A DNA stretch of 30,130 nucleotides, taken from assembly GCA_023391005.1 (NCBI GenBank), contig JAEWBS010000021.1, positions 1 through 30,130 on the forward strand, given 5' to 3'. This document shows positions 15,128-22,567 of the stretch, one piece after another. The position numbers and the translations under genes were made by a program. Under the pieces are notes generated by a model. It was not told the origin of the DNA, searched no databases, and saw nothing but the letters and a program-made list of their open reading frames with translations. The stretch's first letter is position 1, and each line of letters starts with the position of its first letter. The stretch is from Bacillota bacterium (GTDB lineage: Bacteria > Bacillota > Clostridia > Oscillospirales > Ruminococcaceae).

Positions 15128-16007
15128 CAATCGAAAACACCTCCCTGATGCTGGATGGATGCGGAAATTCGCTTAAAATTGCCGCTTTATCAAAAGCGCC
15201 GCTACCCAGCAGTAACCTGCCCGACTGACGGCCCAGAAGCTCGGCCCTGCTGCCTGCATGGATGGTTGTGACGACCGCGACGCCGCAGTTGAGCGCGTAG
15301 GCCACCGCCGCCACCTCCCGCTCCGAGCCCAACTCGTCACAGAGGATGACCTGCGGCGACAGATTGCGCACCGCGAGCAACAGCCCGTCCCCTTTGTCGT
15401 AGCCCGAGAGCACACAGCAGCCCCGGCAAAAATCGCCCAGCTCGCCGCGCTCGTCCACCACAACCACCCGGTCGCAGCCATTGACGGCCCCGCTTGCCAG
15501 CGAGACGGCCAAGTCGCGCAGTACCGTGGTTTTGCCGCTCGCAGGCGCGCCGGCGAGCAGCAGGCCGCAGAGGCCACCGCCGAAGGCCTCGCGCAACAGC
15601 CTGTCCGCCGCGCCCCGGTATTCCCGCGCGACGCGCAGCACAATGGCATTGACCTCCCGCAGGCTGATCAGTCCACCGTCGCTGCCATACACCGCCGTGG
15701 CCGCAAAACCGGCACGGTGGCCGCCCGGCAGCGTCAGATAGCCCTGCGCCAGCTCCCGCTGGTGGCTGTGTACAGCCTGTCCGCACAGCGTGATATAACA
15801 TTGCGCCAGCTCCTGCGCAGTGATTGGCGGCCAATCGCGCAGCGTGATGTTGCGGTTATTGACCCGAAGCTGCGGGCAGCAGCCAGCGATCAGCCGCAGC
15901 TCCTGCGCGTTTTCGCAAAGCGTATTCGGCAATCCGGATAGCCTTCTTTTAATATTTTCTGAAAGCGAGGCGACCGCTTGGTCAAACGCGGCTCGTCCAG
16001 TCAGCAT
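15024..16007 (-). CDS. spoIIIAA: Stage III sporulation protein AA (secretion-type ATPase)
   Basis: Cytosolic mother-cell ATPase related to type II/IV secretion ATPases that powers the SpoIIIA-SpoIIQ apparatus. Visible are Walker A GAPASGKT (residues 153-160), Walker B VVVVDERGELG, a second acidic motif ILCDELGSEREV and the conserved His in TTIHAG. GGGGAGGAA precedes the ATG. At 327 aa it is about 20 longer than B. subtilis SpoIIIAA: after the expected end (GAFDKAAILSEFPHPSSIREVF) a tail of about 35 residues overlaps spoIIIAB. A sequence error was considered, but the frame matches the family right up to the overlap. Confidence 0.93.
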   Translation of the reverse strand: MLTGRAAFDQAVASLSENIKRRLSGLPNTLCENAQELRLIAGCCPQLRVNNRNITLRDWPPITAQELAQCYITLCGQAVHSHQRELAQGYLTLPGGHRAGFAATAVYGSDGGLISLREVNAIVLRVAREYRGAADRLLREAFGGGLCGLLLAGAPASGKTTVLRDLAVSLASGAVNGCDRVVVVDERGELGDFCRGCCVLSGYDKGDGLLLAVRNLSPQVILCDELGSEREVAAVAYALNCGVAVVTTIHAGSRAELLGRQSGRLLLGSGAFDKAAILSEFPHPSSIREVFSIDDLASHRGVESAGAQLLDWWDLSRRAVPAAHIGH

Positions 16008-16037
16008 TTTAAAATTCCTCCCCTCTTTCTACTGCTA

Positions 16038-16045
16038 TTTGTATG
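16038..16045 (-). promoter_or_regulatory. Probable sigma-E -10 element of the spoIIIA operon
   Basis: Minus-strand CATACAAA(T) matches the sigma-E -10 consensus CATACANT and lies about 30 bp upstream of the spoIIIAA start, downstream of the previous gene's terminator. The -35 region (TTCTAGAA) is a poor match to the sigma-E consensus. spoIIIA is sigma-E-dependent in Bacillus, which supports the call. Confidence 0.55.
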
Positions 16046-16067
16046 GACAGCCCCTGACTTCTAGAAC

Positions 16068-16102
16068 AAAAAAATACCGCGCTGTCTTTAAGACAACGCG
16101 GT
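16068..16102 (-). terminator. Intrinsic terminator of the GT8/zinc-ribbon operon
   Basis: On the minus strand ACCGCG-T-TGTCTT pairs with AAGACA-G-CGCGGT (one internal mismatch) and is followed directly by ATTTTTTT. It separates the zinc-ribbon gene from the spoIIIA promoter. Confidence 0.92.
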
Positions 16103-16117
16103 AGGTAGATGGTACTT

Positions 16118-16498
16118 TTAAGTTTTTTTTGTGATGCTGGTATGACAGCTCGGACAGGTGATAACGATTTTGCCACGGCCGCGCGGCACACGCAGTATCT
16201 GCTTGCAGCGCGGGCAGCTGTAATAGCGGTGTTCCCTGTCCTTGAGCCGGTTGTTCCAACGCTTGAGGAATGCAATGACCGGCTCGGCTTTTTGCAGAAA
16301 GACGCGGTTTTCAGCGCTACGCTTATACACATCGCGCGAGAGAAAGCGAACCCAGAATAACGCGAGCGGAATCAGTGCCAGAAAGCGCCACAGGCCGCCG
16401 GGCAACAGCAGCGAAAGCGCCAGATAAGTACCCAGCAGGGTCCATTGCAGCTGGTCGACGCCATAGCGTCCGATCATAAAGTTGCGCAGCCAGTTCAT
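16118..16498 (-). CDS. Two-helix membrane protein with C-terminal zinc ribbon
   Basis: Hypothetical protein of 126 aa. Residues about 18-52 form one long or two short membrane segments (LLGTYLALSLLLPG, FLALIPLALFWVRFL). The C-terminal third is a basic zinc ribbon with Cys95, Cys98, Cys115 and Cys118 (CPRC...CPSC). The ribbon would face the cytoplasm and might bind nucleic acid or protein. The start overlaps the glycosyltransferase stop as ATGA, so they form one operon. I do not recognise a characterised homologue; similar small zinc-ribbon membrane proteins are frequent in Clostridia. Confidence 0.85.
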   Translation of the reverse strand: MNWLRNFMIGRYGVDQLQWTLLGTYLALSLLLPGGLWRFLALIPLALFWVRFLSRDVYKRSAENRVFLQKAEPVIAFLKRWNNRLKDREHRYYSCPRCKQILRVPRGRGKIVITCPSCHTSITKKT

Positions 16499-17328
16499 GA
16501 TAATAATCCCCCAATTTTAACCTGTTGTTCCAGCTCGAGATAAAAGCGGTTGAGGCTGCCGATATATTTTTCTTTCCACGGCTTATTTCTGCCACAGTAA
16601 TGCACAATTGCGGTATTTTGCCGCACCCAGTCGAGCGTCAGCGGATGCTCCCAGTTTTCAGGGCGTAGGTTATATAAATGAAAGCACCGCTCGCTTAAAT
16701 TATAGCGCAGATGGTCCACCGTTAGAATGCGCGTCGCGTAAACGGCGTTGAGCACGTCCTGATCGGGCAACATCAGAACCGACTTGTGCGTCTCAATATA
16801 ATCAAAAACCTCCCCCTCGTTTTGCTCACGGCGCAGGGCTTCGAGATTCATCATCATCACGCCCGAGTTGACATAGCTGCTCCCCTGTGGCATCGAGAGA
16901 CGCAGATCGTTAACCAACGTCAGCTTTGAATTTTGCGAGATATGGGAGGCTGCCGCGAACAGGTTTTCTTCAAATTCCAATGTGTATAGCGCATCCAGAG
17001 GATTGATTACCACGAGATCCGGATCCAAATATAAAACCCGGTCAACCGTCTCAGGAAGAAGCCGCGCCGCAAAAATGCGGTAATACATTTCGACGGGGTA
17101 GCGCCCGGTGGTCGGCGCATTGGACAAAAAACCCCCGGGTACCGGGATGGAATGAACCGTCAGCCTGTCGGGGCAGATGCGGTCAAGCTGTGAAAAATGC
17201 GCGTCGGTCAGCGTGGTATGAACTACATACAACGAAACGGTCGTTGTCGGATTTGCTTTTAACAGTGAGTAGAGCATAACGATCAGTTGCCTGAGGTATC
17301 CCGCATTCAATGTCACCAGTATGTTCAT
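16495..17328 (-). CDS. Glycosyltransferase family 8 protein
   Basis: Retaining GT-A glycosyltransferase, family 8 (general stress protein A / lipopolysaccharide galactosyl- or glucosyltransferase group), predicted to transfer a sugar from a nucleotide donor, acceptor unknown. The 277-aa protein starts MNILVTLNAGYLRQLIVMLYSLL, has RYPVEMYYRIFAARLLP and the catalytic DxD in LYLDPDLVVINP (Asp102, Asp104), NSGVMMMNLEALR, and a C-terminal AIVHYCGRNKPWK. I chose the ATG at 17328 as the family-like start; upstream in-frame ATGs at 17337 and 17382 are possible, and the ribosome binding site (GGGG) is weak. Confidence 0.87.
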   Translation of the reverse strand: MNILVTLNAGYLRQLIVMLYSLLKANPTTTVSLYVVHTTLTDAHFSQLDRICPDRLTVHSIPVPGGFLSNAPTTGRYPVEMYYRIFAARLLPETVDRVLYLDPDLVVINPLDALYTLEFEENLFAAASHISQNSKLTLVNDLRLSMPQGSSYVNSGVMMMNLEALRREQNEGEVFDYIETHKSVLMLPDQDVLNAVYATRILTVDHLRYNLSERCFHLYNLRPENWEHPLTLDWVRQNTAIVHYCGRNKPWKEKYIGSLNRFYLELEQQVKIGGLLS

Positions 17329-17466
17329 GATCAACATTACCCCATAAACATTTTTATGTATGCCATTGCTTACAATTAGCATTATACTGATCGGATATTA
17401 AAAATCTGGGAACAATTAGTATCGTAAAAATATATTTTCAACTTAAACCATCACAATTCTGATTGC

Positions 17467-17509
17467 AAAAAGCGTTTGCCTGTCGAATATCGGCAGGCAA
17501 ACGCTTTTT
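17467..17509 (-). terminator. Terminator of fhs
   Basis: Perfect 16-bp inverted repeat AAAAAGCGTTTGCCTG / CAGGCAAACGCTTTTT around an 11-nt loop that itself can pair partly. The flanking A and T runs make it usable on both strands; on the minus strand it ends fhs. Confidence 0.93.
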
Positions 17510-17546
17510 GAGAGTTTATGGATAAGGCTTGGTGAATGCGAAGGAA

Positions 17547-19223
17547 TTAGAACAGACCCGAGATGCGGCCGTTCTCATCGACGTCGATGCTCTCGGCGGC
17601 AGGTTTCTTGGGCAGACCCGGCATGGTCATGACATCGCCGGTCAACGCAACAATAAAGCCCGCGCCCGCCGATACCTTTAGGTTGCTGACCGTGACGACG
17701 AAATCTTCGGGCGCGCCCAACGACTTGGCGTCGTCGGTGAAGCTATACTGCGTCTTGGCCATGCAGATGGGCAGATTGCCAAAGCCGAGCGCCTCAAGCT
17801 GAGCAGCCTGCTTAGCGGCTGAAGCGGTCAACACAGCGCCCTTGCCGCGATAAACGCGCTGCACAATCGTGTTGAGCTTTTCTTTGATCGAAATGCCGGT
17901 GTCGTAGACATAGCTGAAGTTGTTGGGCGTTTCGCACAGGCGCACAACCTCTTCGGCCAGCTCCACAGCGCCCTCTCCGCCCTTGGCCCACACCTCGCTG
18001 AGCGCGACATTGACGCCAATCTCACGGCATTTTTCACGCATCAGTGTCAGCTCCGCCTCGGTGTCGGTCGGGAAGCGGTTAACCGCCACGACGCAGGGCA
18101 GGCCGTATACCTTGGTGACGTTCTCGACATGGCGCAGCAGGTTGGGCAGGCCCTTCTGGAGTGCCTCAAGATTTTCGTTGTTCAAATCGGCCTTGGCCAC
18201 GCCGCCGTGATGCTTGAGCGCGCGCACCGTCGCGACAATGACAACCGCGCTCGGCACCAAACCGGACATGCGGCATTTGATATCGATGAACTTTTCCGCG
18301 CCGAGATCGGCACCAAATCCCGCCTCGGTGACGGCATATTCGCCGAGCTTGAGCGCCATGCGGGTCGCCATAACTGAGTTGCAGCCGTGCGCAATGTTGG
18401 CAAACGGGCCGCCGTGGATGAACGCGGGCGTTCCCGCAAGCGTCTGAACAAGGTTCGGTTTAATCGCGTCCTTGAGCAGCGCGCACATGGCGCCCTCGGC
18501 GTGCAGTTGGCCAGCGGTAACGGGCTCATCGTCGTAATTGTAGCCGATAATCATCTTGGCAAGCCGGGCCTTCATGTCACTGATCGACGAGGACAGGCAG
18601 AGCACAGCCATAATTTCAGAGGCGACGGTGATGTCATAGCCGTCCTCACGGGTGACGCCGTTGGTGCGCGCACCAAGTCCGTCGATGACGCTGCGCAGCT
18701 GACGGTCGTTCATATCGACAACGCGCTTCCAGGTGATGCGCTTGGGGTCGATGCGAAGCGCGTTGCCTTGATAGATGTGGTTGTCCATCAGCGCCGCCAA
18801 AAGGTTATTCGCCGCGCCGATGGCGTGAAAATCGCCGGTAAAGTGCAGATTGATATCCTCCATCGGCACAACCTGCGCATAACCGCCGCCCGCAGCGCCG
18901 CCCTTGACGCCGAACACCGGGCCAAGCGAGGGCTCACGCAGCGCAACAATGGCTTTTTTGCCGATGTAGCGCAGGCCGTCGGTCAGGCCGACGCTCGTGG
19001 TAGTTTTGCCTTCGCCCGCAGGGGTCGGGTTGATCGCGGTGACCAGAACCAGCTTGCCGTTGGGCTTCTCCGCGAGGTCGGAGAGCAGCTTATAGTCGAT
19101 CTTGGCCTTGGTGCGGCCGTACAGCTCGAGGTACTTTTCATCTACGCCGGCGGTCTTTGCAATGTCACGGATATCCTTGAGCTCACAACTTTGCGCGATT
19201 TCGATATCTGATAAAAAAGCCAT
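17547..19223 (-). CDS. fhs: Formate-tetrahydrofolate ligase
   Basis: Catalyses formate + THF + ATP to 10-formyl-THF + ADP + Pi, reversibly; cytoplasmic. The 558-aa length fits the family. Key motifs are the nucleotide-binding PTPAGEGKTTT (residues 66-76), REPSLGPVFGVKGGAAGGGYAQVVPMEDINLHF region signatures and a Gly-rich C-terminal PGLPKKPAAESIDVDENGRISGLF. AGGAGG stands before the ATG. In histidine fermenters the reverse reaction recovers ATP from the one-carbon unit released by FtcD/FchA, which fits its place beside hutD-ftcD-fchA; it may equally serve biosynthesis. Confidence 0.98.
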   Translation of the reverse strand: MAFLSDIEIAQSCELKDIRDIAKTAGVDEKYLELYGRTKAKIDYKLLSDLAEKPNGKLVLVTAINPTPAGEGKTTTSVGLTDGLRYIGKKAIVALREPSLGPVFGVKGGAAGGGYAQVVPMEDINLHFTGDFHAIGAANNLLAALMDNHIYQGNALRIDPKRITWKRVVDMNDRQLRSVIDGLGARTNGVTREDGYDITVASEIMAVLCLSSSISDMKARLAKMIIGYNYDDEPVTAGQLHAEGAMCALLKDAIKPNLVQTLAGTPAFIHGGPFANIAHGCNSVMATRMALKLGEYAVTEAGFGADLGAEKFIDIKCRMSGLVPSAVVIVATVRALKHHGGVAKADLNNENLEALQKGLPNLLRHVENVTKVYGLPCVVAVNRFPTDTEAELTLMREKCREIGVNVALSEVWAKGGEGAVELAEEVVRLCETPNNFSYVYDTGISIKEKLNTIVQRVYRGKGAVLTASAAKQAAQLEALGFGNLPICMAKTQYSFTDDAKSLGAPEDFVVTVSNLKVSAGAGFIVALTGDVMTMPGLPKKPAAESIDVDENGRISGLF

Positions 19224-19311
19224 TGTTATAATCCTCCTAATTTGTTTTCAGGTTCACGGGCGCTTCAGATGCCGTGCCAACATGCGTTATCCGCGCCGCG
19301 TTTACTGCTAC

Positions 19312-19340
19312 AACATAACACATGATTTTCGGCGATACAA
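19312..19340 (-). promoter_or_regulatory. Possible sigma-A promoter of fhs
   Basis: Minus-strand TTGTAT (19335-19340), 17-bp spacer, TATGTT (19312-19317). Both boxes are imperfect. A single TAGACGT half-site of the hut repeat element lies further upstream (19391-19397), without a second repeat. Confidence 0.45.
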
Positions 19341-19440
19341 GTGCAAATCTCATTTAGATTGCCACATTTGACGAAAAAAAGATGCTTTTTACGTCTATCT
19401 TAACAGAAGGCCACGATTATTGATGGGCAAGAGCATGTTG

Positions 19441-20043
19441 CTAATTGAACCGAACCTCGGCCAGCATAAGCTTGGCCTGCGGGCCTTGCAGGTGGCGAAT
19501 GTACCAATCTCCGGCCAAGTCTTCAAGCCAGACAGCCTCAGGGGCGGTCAACCGGACGACCTCGTTGGCGGCTTCGATCTCCACAACCCCTTCAACACAC
19601 CACAATAGCATCACAACGCGATTACCGCCGGGATTAGACGCCGCGGGTAACGCTCTATTTTCCCCCGCCGTCAGCGTTATGGCAGAAGCCTCGCCGGCGC
19701 AGATGCCTTTTCGCGTCATCAGGTTATAGTCGGTGACCTTTCCCCTACTGCGGGTCTGCCAAGCCCCGTCGAAACGGCACAATTCCATTTCGTTTAATAC
19801 GATGGCCTCGCCGCCGTTGAACGTCAGACTCAATTGGCCTTCTATCGGCGCGATAATGCGGCTATAGTCGGGCAGCGGTGTAAAATCCGATTCCTCGAGC
19901 GTAACGGTCGCGGAGCTGAGACGAAAGTTAAAAGCTCTGTCGGCGTACAGGGCCGTGGGCGGATCAATAGCGATTTGCGTTGTTTTCCCGCCAGACCAGT
20001 CGCTAATAATATAAGTATCCGGCGTCACCTTTTTTAAAATCAT
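19441..20043 (-). CDS. hutD: HutD/Ves family protein
   Basis: Cupin-like protein of the HutD family, encoded in many histidine-utilisation loci and proposed to buffer or fine-tune the pathway; biochemical role unclear. The 200-aa protein shows the family start (VTPDTYIISDWSGGKTTQIAIDPPTA), where WSGG-x-T is characteristic, a beta-rich body with PIEGQLSLTFNGGEAIVL and CRFDGAWQTRSRGKVTDYNLMTRKG, and a C-terminal beta region. GGTGAGGG precedes the ATG. It is divergent from ftcD across a 238-bp region and has a shared hut element in its promoter. Confidence 0.85.
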   Translation of the reverse strand: MILKKVTPDTYIISDWSGGKTTQIAIDPPTALYADRAFNFRLSSATVTLEESDFTPLPDYSRIIAPIEGQLSLTFNGGEAIVLNEMELCRFDGAWQTRSRGKVTDYNLMTRKGICAGEASAITLTAGENRALPAASNPGGNRVVMLLWCVEGVVEIEAANEVVRLTAPEAVWLEDLAGDWYIRHLQGPQAKLMLAEVRFN

Positions 20044-20108
20044 TTTCCCTCACCTTTCTGCTTGGGGTCTTGGTTGCAAGCCTTTGCGACGGAAGCTTTC
20101 TGTCTAAA

Positions 20109-20141
20109 AGTATAACGTTTTGATCGTCTAATAAACGTCAT
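20109..20141 (-). promoter_or_regulatory. hut direct-repeat element and -10 box upstream of hutD
   Basis: Minus strand: ATGACGT-TTAT-TAGACGA (20124-20141), two heptamers with an 11-bp period, then 9 nt and TATACT (20109-20114). No sigma-A -35 box is present. The core GACGTTTATTAGAC (20126-20139) shares 11 of 14 positions with the elements before hutH and hutU. Confidence 0.6.
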
Positions 20142-20179
20142 AAACCAAGGGTCGGGATATCAAAAAACAATTTATATGG

Positions 20180-20208
20180 TTGCGTTCGCTAAAATCATCC
20201 ATTATGAT
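20180..20208 (+). promoter_or_regulatory. Sigma-A promoter of ftcD-fchA
   Basis: TTGCGT (20180-20185), 17-bp spacer and TATGAT (20203-20208), about 74 bp before the ftcD start. The divergent hutD element ends 39 bp upstream of the -35, so one bound regulator could affect both directions. Confidence 0.65.
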
Positions 20209-20281
20209 TAACTTACGGAATGATAGACCCGTCCTTTGGACAGATTAAAGGAATATTATACAGAAACGGAGCCGATTTACT

Positions 20282-21172
20282 ATGAACAAAATTCTGGAAT
20301 GCGTACCAAACTTCAGTGAAGGCCGCGACCTGGATAAGGTCGAAAAGATTGTCTCGCCATTTCGCGGCAAAGAAAACGTCAAGCTGCTCGACTACAGCAC
20401 CGACAAGGACCACAACCGCTGCGTCGTTACGGTGGTCGGCGAGCCGGAGTCGGTGCGCGACGCTGTCATTGAAGCGATTGGCATTGCCGCTGAGCTGATT
20501 GATATGACCAAGCATGAGGGCCAGCATCCCCGCATGGGCGCGACCGACGTCGTGCCGTTTATTCCGATCCGCAACTGCACCGTTGAAGAGGCCGATCAGA
20601 TCGCCCGCGAAGTCGCCGCTGCGATTGGCGAGAAATTCGGCGTTCCCAGCTTTTTATATGAGAAATCCGCCACCGCGCCCCATCGCGCCAACCTGTCCGA
20701 CATCCGCAAGGGTCAGTTCGAGGGCATGGCCGAGAAAATGCAGGACGCCAAGTGGAAACCCGATTTCGGTCCTGAGACGATCCACCCGACCGCCGGCGTA
20801 ACCGCCATCGGCGCGCGTATGCCGCTCATTGCGTTCAACATCAACCTTGATACGCCCAATGTGGAGATTGCCACCCAGATCGCGCATAAGGTGCGCTACC
20901 TCAACGGCGGCTTCCGCTTTGTCAAGGCGATGGGCGTTATGCTTGAGGAACGCAACATTGCGCAGGTTTCAATGAACCTGACCGATTACACCAAGAGCGC
21001 CATCTACCGCGTGTTTGAAACCGTGAAGATGGAAGCCCGCCGCTACGGCGTCAACGTCGTCGGCAGCGAAGTGATTGGCCTGACACCGATGGCCGCGCTG
21101 ATCGACTGCGCCGAGTATTATCTACAAATTGAGAACTTCAATATGGATCAGGTTCTCGAGACAAGACTTTAA
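20282..21172 (+). CDS. ftcD: Glutamate formimidoyltransferase
   Basis: Transfers the formimino group of N-formimino-L-glutamate to THF, giving glutamate and 5-formimino-THF, the folate-dependent last step of histidine breakdown; cytoplasmic. The 296 aa correspond to the transferase half only; in animals it is fused to the cyclodeaminase, here they are separate genes. Recognisable are the start MNKILECVPNFSEGRD, the conserved EGQHPRMGATDVVPFIPI and MNLTDYTKSAIYRVFETV. GGAG lies 10 nt before the ATG. fchA follows after 24 bp. Confidence 0.95.
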   Translation: MNKILECVPNFSEGRDLDKVEKIVSPFRGKENVKLLDYSTDKDHNRCVVTVVGEPESVRDAVIEAIGIAAELIDMTKHEGQHPRMGATDVVPFIPIRNCTVEEADQIAREVAAAIGEKFGVPSFLYEKSATAPHRANLSDIRKGQFEGMAEKMQDAKWKPDFGPETIHPTAGVTAIGARMPLIAFNINLDTPNVEIATQIAHKVRYLNGGFRFVKAMGVMLEERNIAQVSMNLTDYTKSAIYRVFETVKMEARRYGVNVVGSEVIGLTPMAALIDCAEYYLQIENFNMDQVLETRL

Positions 21173-21196
21173 ACGCTTGAACCGGAGGGATAATTC

Positions 21197-21823
21197 ATGG
21201 ATATGAAAACAATGACGCTTGAGGTCTTTTGCGCAACCACCGCATCTAACGAGCCCGCGCCCGGCGGCGGCAGTGTCGCCGCGCTGGCCGGCGCGCTCGC
21301 GGCATCGCTCGCCGAGATGGTGGCGCAGCTGACCGTCGGTAAAAAGGGCTACGAAGACGCCGCCGATGAAATGAACGCGCTGATTCCGCAGGCTGCGGCG
21401 TTGCGTGCCGAGCTGCTCGACGATATCACCCGCGACAGCACCTCCTTTAACGCTTATATGGACGCGCTGGCTCTGCCGAAAAACACCGACGAAGAAAAGG
21501 ATGTCCGTCGGCAGGCTATGCAGGAAGCACTCAAAAAAGCCGCCGAGGTGCCGCTGAGTGTCGCTGAGACAGCGGCCAAGATTATGCCGATGGCAGCGGT
21601 TCTGGTCAAAAAGGGCAATGCCAACGCCGTGACCGACGGTTTGGTTTCGGCTATGATGACGCGTACCGCCGTGCTGGGCGCGCTGCTCAATGTCAAAATC
21701 AATTTAGGCTCGATCAAGGATGAGGCCTACGTCGCCGAAATGAAGGAAAAAATTCGGCAGATTGAGACCGGCATTATCGGTGCCGAGGCTACGGTGCTCG
21801 CTTCTTCTCCGCTTGAAAATTAA
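21197..21823 (+). CDS. fchA: Formiminotetrahydrofolate cyclodeaminase
   Basis: Converts 5-formimino-THF to 5,10-methenyl-THF and ammonia. The 208-aa all-helical protein shows the family N-terminus with a Gly-rich turn (EPAPGGGSVAALAGALAASLAEMVAQLT, about residues 18-45), VPLSVAETAAKIMPMA, and the C-terminal DGLVSAMMTRTAVLGALLNVKINL. GGAGGGA precedes the ATG. Its product enters one-carbon metabolism through methenyl-/formyl-THF and could be used by Fhs in reverse. Confidence 0.95.
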   Translation: MDMKTMTLEVFCATTASNEPAPGGGSVAALAGALAASLAEMVAQLTVGKKGYEDAADEMNALIPQAAALRAELLDDITRDSTSFNAYMDALALPKNTDEEKDVRRQAMQEALKKAAEVPLSVAETAAKIMPMAAVLVKKGNANAVTDGLVSAMMTRTAVLGALLNVKINLGSIKDEAYVAEMKEKIRQIETGIIGAEATVLASSPLEN

Positions 21824-21837
21824 TATTGTCCCCCGCC

Positions 21838-21871
21838 AAAAAGGCGACCGGATTTTCCGGTCGCCCTTTTT
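21838..21871 (+). terminator. Terminator of ftcD-fchA
   Basis: Stem AAGGCGACCGG / CCGGTCGCC-CTT with a TTTT-containing loop, followed by TTTTT, 15 bp after the fchA stop. Confidence 0.93.
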
Positions 21872-21873
21872 AA

Positions 21874-21901
21874 TTTGCGCATCGCCGATAGGCGGCGCTC
21901 T
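21874..21901. repeat. Structured intergenic repeat, copy 2
   Basis: Second copy of the element at 6004-6031, in the same orientation relative to the plus strand. Here the fold is fully paired: GCGC (21877-21880), AT bulge, CGCC, GATA loop, GGCG, GCGC (21895-21898). It follows the fchA terminator directly. Confidence 0.6.
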
Positions 21902-22466
21902 TAGCCTTATTAAATTCCCGATAACGTCAAATTACAAACGGCTGGCATTCTGTTAAAATCAACAAGAACGGCTCGGTCGTTTTGTACTTAAAATCGTATT
22001 TTTATGGCGAACAAATTTTCGGCTAAATTTTTATTTATTTTTACAACACACTTTAGTAAAATATCCCGTAGGGACTATAACGAAGCCCGACGCGGCGCAT
22101 TATAACGGCTAAACATCAAAAAGCCAGTGTCATAGCCGATTCGCCATTTCGCTAGCATATCACCGAAATAAAGTTTCATCTTTATTTCGTCTTTTGTCTA
22201 TTATCTACAATCAATCCCACCCTGTAAAAGAGCGTTTTTATCGCCATTTTGTCATAAATTCTGGATTAATTCCATAGACTGTATTTTAGCGCTTTATCAC
22301 AGTGTTGATTGCGCGCTGTCATTTTTGCTAAATTATACGTTTGAGATTAGATAAATACGTAGAATGGCACATGCGTTGCCGCTGATTTTTCCACGCTGTG
22401 CACACAGCAAGACCGGCATAAGTGCGTCTTAAACAGGCTGTACGGCGAAACATTGACAATTATACT
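21902..22466. other. AT-rich non-coding region upstream of hutH
   Basis: About 560 bp with no credible gene, clearly more AT-rich than its surroundings. It holds a hairpin with perfect 10-bp arms CGAAATAAAG / CTTTATTTCG (22164-22189) followed by TCTTTTGTCT, and the 14-bp palindrome GCTGTGCACACAGC (22395-22408), a possible operator. No tRNA, known riboswitch or small-RNA family was recognised, although an unannotated small RNA ending at the hairpin is conceivable. Confidence 0.5.
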
Positions 22467-22498
22467 TAGACGTTTCTTTGACAGACTATTTGTATACT
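22467..22498 (+). promoter_or_regulatory. hut direct-repeat element and -10 box upstream of hutH
   Basis: TAGACGT-TTCT-TTGACAG (22467-22484), an 11-bp repeat period, then 8 nt and TATACT (22493-22498). The TTGACA inside the second repeat is only 9 bp from the -10, too close to be a -35 box. The core GACGTTTCTTTGAC (22469-22482) is shared with hutD and hutU. Confidence 0.62.
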
Positions 22499-22567
22499 TT
22501 AAACACAAACCGGAGCGTTGTGCGAAACGTCACGACGTCTTCCCCTGATAGAAGGAGATTGTACGAA

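Noticed and set aside
15130..15200. Frameshift in spoIIIAA near its 3' end
   Set aside because: The family-like stretch GAFDKAAILSEFPHPSSIREVF stays in the original frame up to the spoIIIAB start; the alternative frame ends at once and fits no better.
19224..19440. THF riboswitch in front of fhs
   Set aside because: This element is found before folate genes in Clostridia, but the characteristic conserved core and pairing were not seen here.
22453..22498. TTGACA boxes at 22453 and 22478 with TATACT as a normal sigma-A hutH promoter
   Set aside because: The second TTGACA is 9 bp from the -10 and the first 34 bp away; neither fits the 16-18 bp spacing. The second is better read as part of the direct-repeat element.
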